A DNA stretch of 64,000 nt. Source: Halarchaeum grantii (GTDB taxonomy: Archaea; Halobacteriota; Halobacteria; Halobacteriales; Halobacteriaceae). Both the position numbers and the translations under genes were made by a program. Position 1 is the stretch's first letter. Each line of letters opens with the position of its first letter. The stretch lies in assembly GCF_014647455.2 (NCBI RefSeq), contig NZ_BMPF01000007.1:1-64000 (forward strand). Direction: 5' to 3'. The notes under the pieces are model-generated. The model was not told the origin of the DNA, did no database searches, and saw only the letters and a list, made by a program, of their open reading frames with translations. Positions 1 through 10,763 of this stretch are shown here, in pieces.

Positions 1-498
1 ACCAATCTTACAAGAGACACTCGCTACCGCTACACAACCGAGGTGTGAGGCTTAACTAAAGACGGATGGCTAGCATACCTACAGCAATTCTCCGATACAG
101 AAGCTGCGGCCAGTGCATTGGAATCACTTCAGCAAGGTCGGGTTTCACAGGAAGGGACACAGGACTTCAACACTCGAACGTGGCAGCAGATCTACTACTA
201 TCAAGATTTGACCGCAGCTGGTAGTGATAGTGGATATCTCCGGTATCGCGAAGAAGACGGTATGGTGTTCAATTCCGAAGGTGGTGTAACCCGTGAGGCA
301 AATGGTCTTTCCAAGATTGTGGGTGGAAATCGATCCGAACCAAACCTGAGTGGAGACGTTGTCTACGCCTATTTAATCCAGGCTGAAGATTGCCTCATTA
401 CTGTTTCCCCATCTTTGACGGCTTGGGGAGAACGAAAAGAAGGGACGGAAGACGTCATCCAGTACTCTTGGCTATCGTCTGCAGTTAAGTCAGAGTAA
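1..498 (+). pseudogene. C-terminal part of an unrecognised soluble protein, 5' end broken or outside the window
   Basis: The frame is open from base 1 except for one TGA at 46-48 and continues to the stop at 496-498. Protein-like, acidic sequence (GLTKDGWLAYLQQFSDTE) starts right after that TGA and has no ATG or GTG, so the gene is either interrupted by the in-frame TGA or starts at the TTG at 118 with 126 residues. No family is recognised. There is no signal peptide or membrane segment, and the sequence is rich in Tyr, Gln and Glu. The neighbour downstream converges on it. Confidence 0.4.
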
Positions 499-522
499 TC
501 TTCTTCACGCCTGTGATGGTGT

Positions 523-1098
523 TCAGCTGTTCAATCCATATTCAACAGATACCTGTATAATCAGGATCACAGTGAGCAGGACGGCCATCAGAGTACCTAC
601 GATCAAAGCACACCAGTTTACGAGGCGGGAGTCACTCTGATAGAGATTAGCCGAGACGATACGTTCGGAGAGTGGGGCGAAAGGACGAAGCGAGAGCGTA
701 CCCCGGCTGTACGCACCACTATCAACAGCGATATGTAGTAGCCACACTCCGCCGGTTGTTCCTGCGATGAATGTGGCGAGGATATCCCAAGACGGGGGGA
801 CTAGAAGCGTTTGTGCAAAGATCCGCTGTAGCTGTGCGCCCGTTCCCAAAACTAGTAGGTAGACGACTGGCACAAAGCTGATCGGGGTGAGTACGCTGTG
901 GAGTAGTCCTCGTCGCTGTAGACCAGTTAGTGTCTCAAGCGTGTTCGGTAAGGCTGCCGTCACCACACCAAGACTGAGACATCCATATAACGCGAGTATG
1001 GTAAGCAGCGTTGGTTGGACAAGATCAGCACCCAGAAGAACGATACCACCACTGGAGATTGTCGCAAGTGAAACTCCACGATGGCCCCAGTTATTCAT
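523..1098 (-). CDS. YdjM-like membrane-bound metal-dependent hydrolase family protein
   Basis: 191 residues with about four membrane segments. An HRG motif near the N-terminus, an HS pair after the second segment (RRGLLHSVLTP) and a later H-x3-D (LLHIAVDSGAYSRG) followed by RPFAPLS match the conserved histidine/aspartate pattern of the YdjM/LexA-binding inner-membrane hydrolase family (DUF457-like). The substrate is unknown; the active site is expected at the membrane face. It is alone on the minus strand, convergent with the broken gene at 1-498 and downstream of the secreted protein at 1207-2796. The ATG start fits the expected N-terminal HRG position. The family call is fairly secure, the function is not. 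Confidence 0.72.
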   Translation of the reverse strand: MNNWGHRGVSLATISSGGIVLLGADLVQPTLLTILALYGCLSLGVVTAALPNTLETLTGLQRRGLLHSVLTPISFVPVVYLLVLGTGAQLQRIFAQTLLVPPSWDILATFIAGTTGGVWLLHIAVDSGAYSRGTLSLRPFAPLSERIVSANLYQSDSRLVNWCALIVGTLMAVLLTVILIIQVSVEYGLNS

Positions 1099-1206
1099 CT
1101 ACCGCGACTTTTGAATGGACCAGCAAAAAGCCTCGCCTGAAATCGGATGTGGTTGCCGTTGTGACGGTATCCTGAGTTTTGGATCAAGAATGTGGACGTG
1201 GGAAGC

Positions 1207-2796
1207 CTACGGATTCAGTGATGTGGTTGAACCAGTTGTTGTCTCGTTCTCGGGAAGCGGATATTCTACTGGTCCGGCTACGACATCTCCCTCATACATT
1301 ATCGTGACATTAACTGGCTCGGAGGCTTGGGATGGGATAGAGACCTCGGTTGCAATCTCCCCAGTACGACTGACGGTGCTCGTATATCGCGAGAGAAACT
1401 GGAAATCTTCAGTTGATGAAGACGCCTCAACGACGAGAGGGGTTCCTGCTGCGTAGTTCGTCTGAGCAGATACTGAGATCGAATTGTTGGAATTAGATAT
1501 TGAGAGGTTGTGGATAGCTGGCTGTGACACAGTAAATGTCTTGTTAAACCTGATATGCTCTCCAGTTGGGTACGTGCGACTATCGACCTCAAGCGAGATG
1601 TTGTACGCTCCTTCCGGTAGCTGATCTGTATTCGTTACAGTACTTAAGGTATTAGCTTCGGAGGAGTAGGTCTCATTAATCGCCATCAGCGGGGAGAGTA
1701 TCTGGGTATTATTACTGTGAATCTGTAAATCAACACCCGCTCCGAGGGTACCTTGTCCAGTTAGACCATATTTGATAGTCTCCGACATCTGGTAATCTCC
1801 GAGAGATATCTGAATAGTGTCCTCTGATTCATTTGAATTTTCTACTGAATACTGGAATAGCAGTGTCTCACTTGCGTTAATGACGACAGGATTGCTAAAT
1901 TCGATAGATAGCTCTCCACTAGACGTTGTCTTATAACTGCTAACCTGTGGTTTTAGAGACCGGTCTATTATCCCATCAGAGTTCGTATCGATACCGATTG
2001 ATCGCACGAGCTGCCGACTGTGGAATGTTGGTGTCTGCTCATAGTCAAGAGTGAGTGATTGACCTCGAACTGTCTGGTTCGGTGCTGACAGTTGAAGCGT
2101 GTGCTCCGTGTGCGCCCCAGGAGTGCTATCTGACATAAATACGGCCTTCTCGCCCGGGTTTGTCGACTGGAGCGCACTTTCGATACCGCTAAGGTGGAAG
2201 TTCGCGACCATCAAATCCCCAGTAGCAACGTCCAGTGGCTCTGTAGTGTTTTGGCTCGTGTTTTCGGCAAACCGATACTCTGCGACTACAGATGCTGGTG
2301 TCTCTCCAGAGATGGTGTAACTCGTACTTCCATAGACTGTTGGTTCAGTAATCATCATTACCGATGCAATACGCGCGGAACCAGAGGTAATAATCAGGTT
2401 ATATCTTCCAGTCGGTAGCAGATCTGCCTTAACATCTGAGTTCTGGCTTGTAAATGTAATTGAGTCTTCACTTCCCCTCGTGTTGTATGCGGCTTTGGGC
2501 TGTCCTACTTTCGACGTATCCAGTTCAACTGTGACCTGCCCATCTCCATTCCCATCTCTTACTTGGAGTGTTGTAGAATAATTACCATCTGCTGACGAGA
2601 TCTGCAGACTCACCTGCTCGGTATCAGAGAACTCGAGTGGTATCGTTGCGATATCGCCCTGCTGTTCAACCGTTGTCGGGTTTGAGAAACTGACTGCTGC
2701 ATGTTGTGCCGTCGCAACCCCACCCGAAGCCGATGCGGCTATTAGACATAACACGACAAAGAGTGTCCGTTGCCCGGATTGTCCCCATCTATCCAT
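1207..2796 (-). CDS. Large secreted beta-rich surface protein with S-layer-type N-terminal domain
   Basis: 529 residues. A Sec-type signal peptide occupies roughly residues 1-30 (hydrophobic stretch ending ATAQ). The rest is Ser/Thr/Asn-rich with many N-x-S/T sequons, as in haloarchaeal surface glycoproteins. The N-terminal domain (AVSFSNPTTVEQQGDIATI) resembles the repeated BGTF/DUF7827-like domain of haloarchaeal surface proteins, and later parts repeat the pattern P-x-G-x-Y-N-[IL] (LLPTGRYNLIITSG, QLPEGAYNISLEV). It ends in an N-glycosylatable tail (ENETTTGSTTSLNP) without PGF-CTERM or transmembrane helix, so it is probably soluble, or held by the S-layer lattice. It lies 600 bp from the S-layer gene on the opposite strand. 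Confidence 0.65.
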   Translation of the reverse strand: MDRWGQSGQRTLFVVLCLIAASASGGVATAQHAAVSFSNPTTVEQQGDIATIPLEFSDTEQVSLQISSADGNYSTTLQVRDGNGDGQVTVELDTSKVGQPKAAYNTRGSEDSITFTSQNSDVKADLLPTGRYNLIITSGSARIASVMMITEPTVYGSTSYTISGETPASVVAEYRFAENTSQNTTEPLDVATGDLMVANFHLSGIESALQSTNPGEKAVFMSDSTPGAHTEHTLQLSAPNQTVRGQSLTLDYEQTPTFHSRQLVRSIGIDTNSDGIIDRSLKPQVSSYKTTSSGELSIEFSNPVVINASETLLFQYSVENSNESEDTIQISLGDYQMSETIKYGLTGQGTLGAGVDLQIHSNNTQILSPLMAINETYSSEANTLSTVTNTDQLPEGAYNISLEVDSRTYPTGEHIRFNKTFTVSQPAIHNLSISNSNNSISVSAQTNYAAGTPLVVEASSSTEDFQFLSRYTSTVSRTGEIATEVSIPSQASEPVNVTIMYEGDVVAGPVEYPLPENETTTGSTTSLNP

Positions 2797-2888
2797 ACTT
2801 GTACTACTCTAGTTATGGGTAAGTACTTTCTGTCGTTTGGCTTCCTCAATAGTTGCTCAATCTGTTTTGGTAATCCGATTCCAGCTCT

Positions 2889-3063
2889 AGTGGATCCGGC
2901 GTACACCTCGCAGATGGGCCACTCGTGCCATCGTATCGGTCGGCGAGATTCGCTGCCGAGTTTCGGTATCCACACGGCGACTGTCACGTTTCGACGCTTT
3001 AGGCCGACATCAACGCTACGGCGACTATCGTACGACGGGTTAATCCATGGGGAGAGAGCGTCC
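2889..3063 (+). pseudogene. tnpB: Relic of IS1341-type TnpB C-terminal region
   Basis: The translation contains DPAYTSQMGHSCHRIGRRDS, nearly the same as the zinc-finger region of the tnpB relic at 12137 onward, and continues with strong DNA similarity through GERAS. The zinc-binding cysteines are largely lost (the matching FRCPHDDCH is garbled), there is an in-frame interruption at the nucleotide level and the rest of the gene is absent. No hairpin end is visible after it. It is a dead fragment. Confidence 0.7.
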
Positions 3064-3398
3064 CACTTCTTAGACAGACACGCGCACGCGAAGCATCCGC
3101 GTATCCATCATCAAGTTTTGGTTCTGCCTGCTACCATTCTCAGGAAACCAGAACCATCTTTAGCTGCTTATCACTTATTGGTACTCTTCCCTTTAGAGGA
3201 TTTCAATACCACCAGGACAGTACTGAAATGCGACATACGTTAGCACTCAAAACACACAAAGCATTTACTACTGCTACCCGTTGTTATTGACGTACCCCTA
3301 CCATGCCGGCAACAGCAAGTACACCACACAAATCCGGAACCGGTATCGGATCCCTGCTGGTAGAACGCTAGCGCTGGCGACTGCAACAATAACAAAAA
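3064..3398 (+). promoter_or_regulatory. Gene-free stretch and leader region upstream of the S-layer gene
   Basis: 335 bp without a credible gene. It separates the tnpB relic from the S-layer gene and must hold that gene's promoter and leader. An A/T-rich tract (AAAACACACAAAGCATTTACT) lies about 140 bp before the start codon, suggesting a long 5' leader as known for other haloarchaeal S-layer transcripts. The bases just before the ATG are ACAATAACAAAAA, with no Shine-Dalgarno motif. Confidence 0.4.
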
Positions 3399-6185
3399 AT
3401 GTCAGACACACGTCTTAAGGTTCGCAGCCTGTTCCTGGTTGTGCTGATGGTCGGCTCCGTCTTCGGTGCCACCGTCGCATTCACCGGGGGTGCCGCTGCA
3501 GCCACTTCGAACGGTTCCTCTATTTCACCGACTACGGTGGACTCGGGGACCACGGAAACGCATAACGTTTCAATTAACGCAACCATGACGCCTGACGGTA
3601 GCTCGGACTCGGTTACGATCAACCTGCCGAGCCAGGCGTCTATTACTGGGAATTCGCTTTCGCTTGACACGAACAGCTCCCAGTTCAGTAGTGCCGGTAC
3701 CAGTACCTCGAACGACCAGTCCGATCTGGTCTACACGATCTCTGACTCCAGTAACGGGAACGTCAGCTACATCAACGTCTCTGGTACTGTCACTGTCGAC
3801 TGGGACTCCGTCAGCTCCCAGCAGACTGAGACGGGTTACCTCAACGTCACTGACTCGAACGGTAATGCCGTGAGCAAGTCGGTCTCGTTCACGCTCAACG
3901 CGAACACGAGCTCGAGTACCGACTCTGCACGTACCGAAACGCAGGACTGGACGTATGTCCACGACGACGAGGCCGTCTTCCAGGGTGAGGAGGATGTTCG
4001 CTTCGGTACGCCGAGCGACTATGAGAGCTCCCTGATCGGTGTGTCCGGCAACGGTGAAGGTGACACACTCGAGTCCCCGATCCCGCAGGACCAGGCAACC
4101 GGCCTGTATGACGCCAACGGTCCTGACAGCTACCGTGACGGCGTCATCGGTGTGAACGTGCGCCAGCCGCGCGTCAGCACCTTCGAGGTCCGCCTGGACC
4201 AGGACTCCGATGACATTAACGGTGGCAGCGTCACGAGCGACAACGCCAATCTCTCCGTCTACGTCCAGTACAACTACGGCGATGCGGAAGATGCTGAAGT
4301 CTCCGTAATGGACTCGTCCGGCACGGAGATTTCCAACGAAGTTATCAACGGTGACGCCACCGTTGAGAACGGTAGCGGCTACGTGAACGTTGACATCAGC
4401 GACGAGGACGCCGGTGAATACACCTTCACGGTTGAAGGTTCCGACGACCTCGACTTCGGTAGCGCTACGCAGTCCACCACGGTCGAGCTCACCGGCGAGA
4501 AGGAACTCGGTCTGAGCCTTGACCAGACATCCGTCACCCGCGGTACCAACGTCCAGTATGAGGTTACTGGCGGTACTGACGGTAGCTACCACGTCGTGAC
4601 GATCGGCCAGAGCGACTTCCAGGATGACCTCTCCGAGGCGAACGCGGAGAAGATCTTCCGTAACATCGGCGACACGGACACGACTGGCATCGTCACCTCC
4701 GATGGTGACATCCAGTACGCGTACGCTGTCGTCGAGATTGATGGGACGACCGGTGTTGGCTCCATCGAGACGCAGTACCTCGACGAGTCCGACATTGACG
4801 TGAACGTCTTCGATACGGACGTTCCGGAAGATGCGAGTGCCTCTGGCGGCGCGGACGACGTGACGCTCGAGGTTACTGAGGGTGACGTCACGCTCAACTC
4901 GCCTGAAGACTCCTACGTCGTCGGCTCTGAAGTCGACGTGAATGGTACGGCAACGAGCTCCGAGAACATCGCACTCTACGTCCGCGACGGCGGTGACTGG
5001 CAGCTCCTTACGCTCGACGGTGACCGTCAGCTTAACGTTGAGTCTGACGACACCTTCGAGAAGGAAGATGTTGTGCTCTCCAACGGTGACGGTCAGGGGA
5101 ACAACATCCTATCGCTGCCCGGCACCTACCGTGTCGGCGTGATTGATGCTGCTGATGCAGACATCGATGGCGACGACACCGTGGATGACTCGATTACCAC
5201 GTCTGAATTCAACAGCGGTAGCAGCACCAGTAGTTCCCTCCGCGTTGTTGACGGGAACCTGACTGCGTCTATCACCACGATTAACGGTCAGATTGCGGAA
5301 TCCGATGGCTCCCTTGAGATTACCGGTACTGCTTCCGGTCAGGACGAGGTTGCCGTCGTGATGGTGGACCAGCGTGGCAACACGCAGTATCAGTCGATTT
5401 CCGTTGAGGACGATCAGACGTTCAGTGAGGAAGACGTGACCATTCCTGAGGAGTTCTCCCAGGGCAAGGTCTCCGTTCACGTCTTCTCGATGGGTCGCGA
5501 CAACACCTTCGGCGACGGTGACATCGCGAACTTCGACGAACTCAGTGACTTCGTCACGCAGCTTGAGGAAGATTCGCTGACCGGCGAGCAGGTTCGTGAG
5601 CGGCTGACCGATAAGACGACTGAAGCGGTCGCCAGCGACGACCTGATGGTCACGAAGACCTTCCGTCTGGCGGACGGCTCCACGACCGTCGACTCGGTCT
5701 ACCCCGAAGGCTCTGAAGCCTCCGGTATCAACCCTGTCGCCACGGGTGACACGATGGTCGTCAGCGGCCAGACGAACCTCCAGCCCGATGACAACACGAT
5801 TACCGTCGAACTCCTCGATGAGGACGGGAACTCTCAGAACCTCGTCAGCACTGACGAGTGGGGTACGAACGGTACGTGGTCTGTCACGCTGAGCACGGAC
5901 GATCTCGAATCTGGTACCTACACCATCGAAGCGGACGATGGTGACAACTCGGACCAGGCTGAAGTCGAGATCGTGAGCGAGTACGCCGGTACGACTACGA
6001 CGTCCACGGACGACGAAACGTCCACGACGTCCACGACGTCCACGACGTCCACCACGACGTCCACGACGTCCACGACGTCCACCACGACTGGGACGACGAG
6101 CGGTGGCACGCCCGGCTTCGGTGCCGGCGTCGCCCTCGTCGCTCTCGCCGGCGCTGCGCTCCTCGCACTCCGCCGCGACAACTAA
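3399..6185 (+). CDS. csg: S-layer glycoprotein with PGF-CTERM anchor
   Basis: 928 residues, typical for haloarchaeal S-layer glycoproteins. The N-terminal signal peptide is about 35 residues (SLFLVVLMVGSVFGATVAF ... GGAAAA). The mature part is very acidic with immunoglobulin-like beta domains and many N-x-S/T sequons; KELGLSLDQTSVTRGTNVQY and the following ~60 residues are typical of Halorubrum-like S-layer proteins. Near the C-terminus comes a Thr/Ser linker of about 40 residues (expected O-glycosylation), then the tripartite PGF-CTERM signal: GGTPGFGAG, a hydrophobic helix, and RRDN. By analogy, archaeosortase A would cleave it and attach an archaeal lipid. The codon bias (C/G-ending) is clearly that of a highly expressed gene and differs from the AT-rich neighbours. 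Confidence 0.93.
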   Translation: MSDTRLKVRSLFLVVLMVGSVFGATVAFTGGAAAATSNGSSISPTTVDSGTTETHNVSINATMTPDGSSDSVTINLPSQASITGNSLSLDTNSSQFSSAGTSTSNDQSDLVYTISDSSNGNVSYINVSGTVTVDWDSVSSQQTETGYLNVTDSNGNAVSKSVSFTLNANTSSSTDSARTETQDWTYVHDDEAVFQGEEDVRFGTPSDYESSLIGVSGNGEGDTLESPIPQDQATGLYDANGPDSYRDGVIGVNVRQPRVSTFEVRLDQDSDDINGGSVTSDNANLSVYVQYNYGDAEDAEVSVMDSSGTEISNEVINGDATVENGSGYVNVDISDEDAGEYTFTVEGSDDLDFGSATQSTTVELTGEKELGLSLDQTSVTRGTNVQYEVTGGTDGSYHVVTIGQSDFQDDLSEANAEKIFRNIGDTDTTGIVTSDGDIQYAYAVVEIDGTTGVGSIETQYLDESDIDVNVFDTDVPEDASASGGADDVTLEVTEGDVTLNSPEDSYVVGSEVDVNGTATSSENIALYVRDGGDWQLLTLDGDRQLNVESDDTFEKEDVVLSNGDGQGNNILSLPGTYRVGVIDAADADIDGDDTVDDSITTSEFNSGSSTSSSLRVVDGNLTASITTINGQIAESDGSLEITGTASGQDEVAVVMVDQRGNTQYQSISVEDDQTFSEEDVTIPEEFSQGKVSVHVFSMGRDNTFGDGDIANFDELSDFVTQLEEDSLTGEQVRERLTDKTTEAVASDDLMVTKTFRLADGSTTVDSVYPEGSEASGINPVATGDTMVVSGQTNLQPDDNTITVELLDEDGNSQNLVSTDEWGTNGTWSVTLSTDDLESGTYTIEADDGDNSDQAEVEIVSEYAGTTTTSTDDETSTTSTTSTTSTTTSTTSTTSTTTGTTSGGTPGFGAGVALVALAGAALLALRRDN
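5997..6084 (+). repeat. Tandem 9-bp repeats encoding the Thr/Ser linker of the S-layer protein
   Basis: About nine near-perfect copies of TCCACGACG (some with an extra ACG) encode the T-T-S repeats just before the PGF-CTERM motif. Perfect reading-frame-preserving repeats of this kind can expand or contract by slippage and so change the linker length. Confidence 0.85.
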
Positions 6186-6573
6186 CACTAACAACGACTG
6201 ACCGGCGGTACCGGTCATTTCGGTTCGCGGTCCTTTCTTTTGGAGTGACCTCGTAGCAATACGTCACTAGCCAGGCAATCAAGTACAATTGTAGCCTAGC
6301 TACGGCACTGCTGTTGTGTGTCGCTCTTCTTCCGGTCCACTAAGGCCATACTTAGTAGCAGTGGCTCTATATCGCGTCGTCGCCCTCCATTCGCCGTGCT
6401 CCCTGCAACAGCAGTCCCTTCCACGTCAGCCTGTGCTTCTTCTTGATTCGCTTCAACTCCTCATACCGCTCGTCGTCTTCGACCTCAATGTAAACAGTAT
6501 GTCGTTCACTCCATGCAAACCCAGTAGTAAAACAAGGGTTACAACGGTTAAGGGTCTACACGCTGGTACGGCG

Positions 6574-7868
<1,295 letters not shown>

Positions 7869-7950
7869 GGTGGGGAAACTTGCCTCCGGGGAACCGGCAT
7901 AGCCGAAATCCCCATCGGAGGAATCCCACCCCTTCAGGGGTGGGAGGAGG
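7869..7950 (+). ncRNA. Right end of the IS1341-type element / possible reRNA (omega RNA) 3' part
   Basis: Directly after the tnpB relic sits a perfect 8-bp stem, CCCACCCC (7925-7932) with GGGGTGGG (7937-7944), followed by AGGAGGTCAA. This hairpin plus GGAGG tail is the usual right end of haloarchaeal IS200/IS605 elements and in live elements belongs to the guide-bearing RNA overlapping the tnpB 3' end. Expression here is unknown. Confidence 0.6.
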
Positions 7951-8018
7951 TCAAAGTTTGGAAACTATTGGGCATCTCGAGTGGTGAGTTCACACCAATC
8001 GCTGTGTCCCGACAGAGG

Positions 8019-9236
8019 TTAACGCTTTCTCAGCAGGCTACGTAGACGGTGTCGGTGTCCGACAGCACCTCCAGCTGCCAACCCACCAAATAGTAGGCCG
8101 ATACTCGTTAGTGACATGCCATTAAGGATCCCACCTAGACCAGTTGAGCTCTTAGACTCTACCCCGGTACTAGAAGCGTCTAGAGCGTCTCCTTGAACAG
8201 TCTGGGTAATATACTGATTCTGACTACCGACCGTATAGGAGACGTTTAGTGCCAGTGATGATGCTGAGGTTCCAGTAGGAACTGTAGTTGTGGCCGTTGA
8301 TGAGGCATTAATAGTATCGAACGATGCCCTTGTGAGGTCTGCATTAGATCCCTCCCCTGAAATTAGTACGTTATGAATCGGAGCGTTACCTGCATTTGTG
8401 ACCTGATACTGGATAACGTTAGTCCCGTTATTGGTGGTCATTACTGCATCGATAAAGATGTCATCTTGAACTGGGACGACATCTACTGTACGGGTAACCT
8501 GCGTACTCCCGCTATCGTACTCAACTGTTGCATTGAGATCTAGTTCGCCAGGAGATGTCGGAGTCACATCGAACACAAACGTCGACATATTCCTTGCCGA
8601 CAGAATTGGCTGTAGTTTCGTCTGTGTCTCTATCTGGTCACCAGCGCTTGAGAGATGGACAGCCACATCCGAGATCTCCGAATCACGGCTATTCGATACC
8701 GTAACGCGAACTGGTGTTGATGTTCCGGAAACCATCGTGTCAGCATTAACTGAGACCTGCGGTTCTGCTTCCGGGGTAGGATCGGATGGAGCACTCACAT
8801 CAACGTAAACCGGGTATTCTACGCTTTCAACTGATTTCACCGTCCCACTAGAGTTCACAACGTTCCCTCGAACGCGTACTGTAAGATGTTTTTCTCCTGC
8901 CTCCTCAAAGGAGGTCCGAAGTGGTACTTTAAGTGAGTCACCAGCACCGATTGTTCCGAGATTGTTCACTTCTACAAGTCGCGTTCCATCTGAAGTGACT
9001 AATACAGCTTCAGTTACTTGGAAACCACCGTTTCCAGCGGACGAATGCAAGATCGTAGGTGTGATTGTTACTGGATTCCCGGCGACCGGTTCATCTTCGG
9101 ATACCGAAACTTGAGAAATAGAGATATATGAGACATCTGCAGAGGCAACACCGACACCTGCTATAACTACTGATCCAACCAGTATTGTGATGATTATTGC
9201 ACTAACGAACCCTACACCGTGTATTTGTCGCTGCAT
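8019..9236 (-). CDS. Membrane-anchored surface protein with CARDB-like repeats
   Basis: 405 residues when started at the ATG at 9236 (MQRQIHGVGF), which places a hydrophobic signal segment (FVSAIIITILVGSVVIAGVGVASA) at the N-terminus; an upstream TTG/ATG would add 22 unlikely residues. The ectodomain has three or more beta-sandwich repeats of the CARDB/NPCBM-associated type (ADTMVSGTSTPVRVTVSNSR; TNNGTNVIQYQVTNAGNAPI). It ends in a transmembrane helix (GGILNGMSLTSIGLLFGGLA) and a basic cytoplasmic tail HRHRLRSLLRKR. It is a single-span, outward-facing cell-surface protein; the ligand is unknown. It lies in the same envelope block as the S-layer gene. Confidence 0.65.
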   Translation of the reverse strand: MQRQIHGVGFVSAIIITILVGSVVIAGVGVASADVSYISISQVSVSEDEPVAGNPVTITPTILHSSAGNGGFQVTEAVLVTSDGTRLVEVNNLGTIGAGDSLKVPLRTSFEEAGEKHLTVRVRGNVVNSSGTVKSVESVEYPVYVDVSAPSDPTPEAEPQVSVNADTMVSGTSTPVRVTVSNSRDSEISDVAVHLSSAGDQIETQTKLQPILSARNMSTFVFDVTPTSPGELDLNATVEYDSGSTQVTRTVDVVPVQDDIFIDAVMTTNNGTNVIQYQVTNAGNAPIHNVLISGEGSNADLTRASFDTINASSTATTTVPTGTSASSLALNVSYTVGSQNQYITQTVQGDALDASSTGVESKSSTGLGGILNGMSLTSIGLLFGGLAAGGAVGHRHRLRSLLRKR

Positions 9237-9902
9237 CACGTCCCCATGATATAATTGCAGCAGTATAACTGCTCTGGCTAAGGTTGGCCTAAAACAGAAC
9301 ATTTGGTACTCTTTTCTGAACTCAAAAAGTATATTCTGATCTATACTTATTTAATGCCCTGCTAGTTCAGTAACCCCCAATCGATATCGTCCTAGTAAGT
9401 AATATCGATAATCTCGACACTGTCTAGATGGGCGAACTTCAGCGAGCGACTGTCACAACATTGAACTGCACACCCGAAGTCGGACGACGTTCGTAACTAC
9501 GCTGTTGATGACCGGTCTCCGTTATTCGTCCTGAAATTAACGGGATCTACTTCTCCGAACTCTTCCCTGCCACTCAATCAGACGAAATCGACTAATATGG
9601 CTCAACTAGACTGTATCATAGTTTCCACTGGCTAAGTTTGCTAACCAATCAATACGCGGACAATTGACTAACTACCTTGAGCTTGTATTTCCCTTGAGAC
9701 AAAGTGAACCACCTCCGGGTTAAGTCCCGAAGCACTCAGCCTGCTCCACCTGTAGAACTGCGAGGCCGAGTCAGGATTTTGTCGATCAAATGCCGCAACG
9801 TCGATAATCAATCTCCTCTCAATTCGTTATTAGTTTTAAAGGAGTCTATTCAACTACGAATACCTCCAACAATAGTAAATATGGCTACGTCTAATTGAGG
9901 CT
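9237..9902. other. Intergenic region with a coding remnant
   Basis: About 660 bp between divergently placed genes. A short open stretch near 9514-9594 reads VIRPEINGIYFSELFPATQ before a stop and may be the tail of a lost gene. Otherwise it is AT-rich with no RNA gene recognised. It must hold promoters for both flanking genes. Confidence 0.35.
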
Positions 9903-10634
9903 ATGAAAATCAGCGAAGAGGAGTTAATTAACGAACTCAAGAGGTTGGCACGTAATCATTCATGTCCTCCAACTCTACAGGAGTTACGTGAACACGGAAA
10001 GTACTCTGCAACGACATATTATAATCGGTTTGGATCTTGGAAAGAAGCATTGGCTGAGGCAGGTTTTAGCCCACGAGATCCGCAAACAGAAGCTAGTGAA
10101 GAAGAATTAATTCAGTCACTAGTTGATCTTGCTGATAGACTTGAAGAAACACCTACTGTTGATCAGATGGACGAAGAAGGGGATTATTGGACTTCAACCT
10201 ACCGTAACCATTTCGGTTCGTGGGATGTAGCGCTTGAAAAGGCAGGATTAGAAAGGACAGAAGACAAGATATCAAAAGAAGAACTAATATCAGAGCTGAA
10301 GCGTCTGGGTGAGGAACTAAGTAGCCAACCAAGTCGGGAACAAATGTCTAATCTTGGAAAATATAGCGAGTCAACGTATCGTCGTCAGTTTGGTTCATGG
10401 ACTGCTGCCTTACAAGCGGCAGGATTTGATGAGCGGCCATCGGTAGGTGGTTCCAGAATCCCTGATGACAAACTACTATCTGACTTACAAGACCTAGCTG
10501 AAAAACTAGATAAGAAGCCAACAATGGACGATATGAATGAGCACGGACCACATTCACCAAATACATATGTTCAGAGATTTGGATCTTGGTCAGCTGCTAT
10601 AGAGATTGCGCTGAATCAAGAAGATTATGAATAG
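9903..10634 (+). CDS. Protein made of four HNH/homing-endonuclease-associated repeats (probable DNA-binding)
   Basis: 243 residues consisting of four repeats of about 60 residues (roughly 1-56, 62-116, 122-177, 186-236). Each follows the pattern ELI-x2-L-x-R-LA...PT-x2-Q[ML]-x4-GKYS-x2-TY-x3-FGSW-x2-AL-x2-AG(F/L), which is the homing-endonuclease-associated/HNH_repeat (HARE-like) small helical domain. No HNH or other nuclease motif is present, so this is a stand-alone array, probably binding DNA through its four units. The DNA is much more AT-rich than the surrounding coding sequence, suggesting foreign origin. No neighbour on the same strand shares an operon with it. Confidence 0.72.
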   Translation: MKISEEELINELKRLARNHSCPPTLQELREHGKYSATTYYNRFGSWKEALAEAGFSPRDPQTEASEEELIQSLVDLADRLEETPTVDQMDEEGDYWTSTYRNHFGSWDVALEKAGLERTEDKISKEELISELKRLGEELSSQPSREQMSNLGKYSESTYRRQFGSWTAALQAAGFDERPSVGGSRIPDDKLLSDLQDLAEKLDKKPTMDDMNEHGPHSPNTYVQRFGSWSAAIEIALNQEDYE

Positions 10635-10763
10635 ATGTCGAGTGTTTATCAGTAGTCACTCCTGATACCGATATTTGGTAGAGGTGTACAGTAGATATTG
10701 AGCATTAGGAGGAGAAGAGCTGTGCGGGAAGACAGTTTGGTGTTGGTGATAGAGTGAGTATGA

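Noticed and set aside
4586-6218. Long minus-strand open frames opposite the S-layer gene
   Set aside because: They are antisense shadows caused by strong codon bias in the S-layer gene; their products are Arg/Val-rich and lack any family feature.
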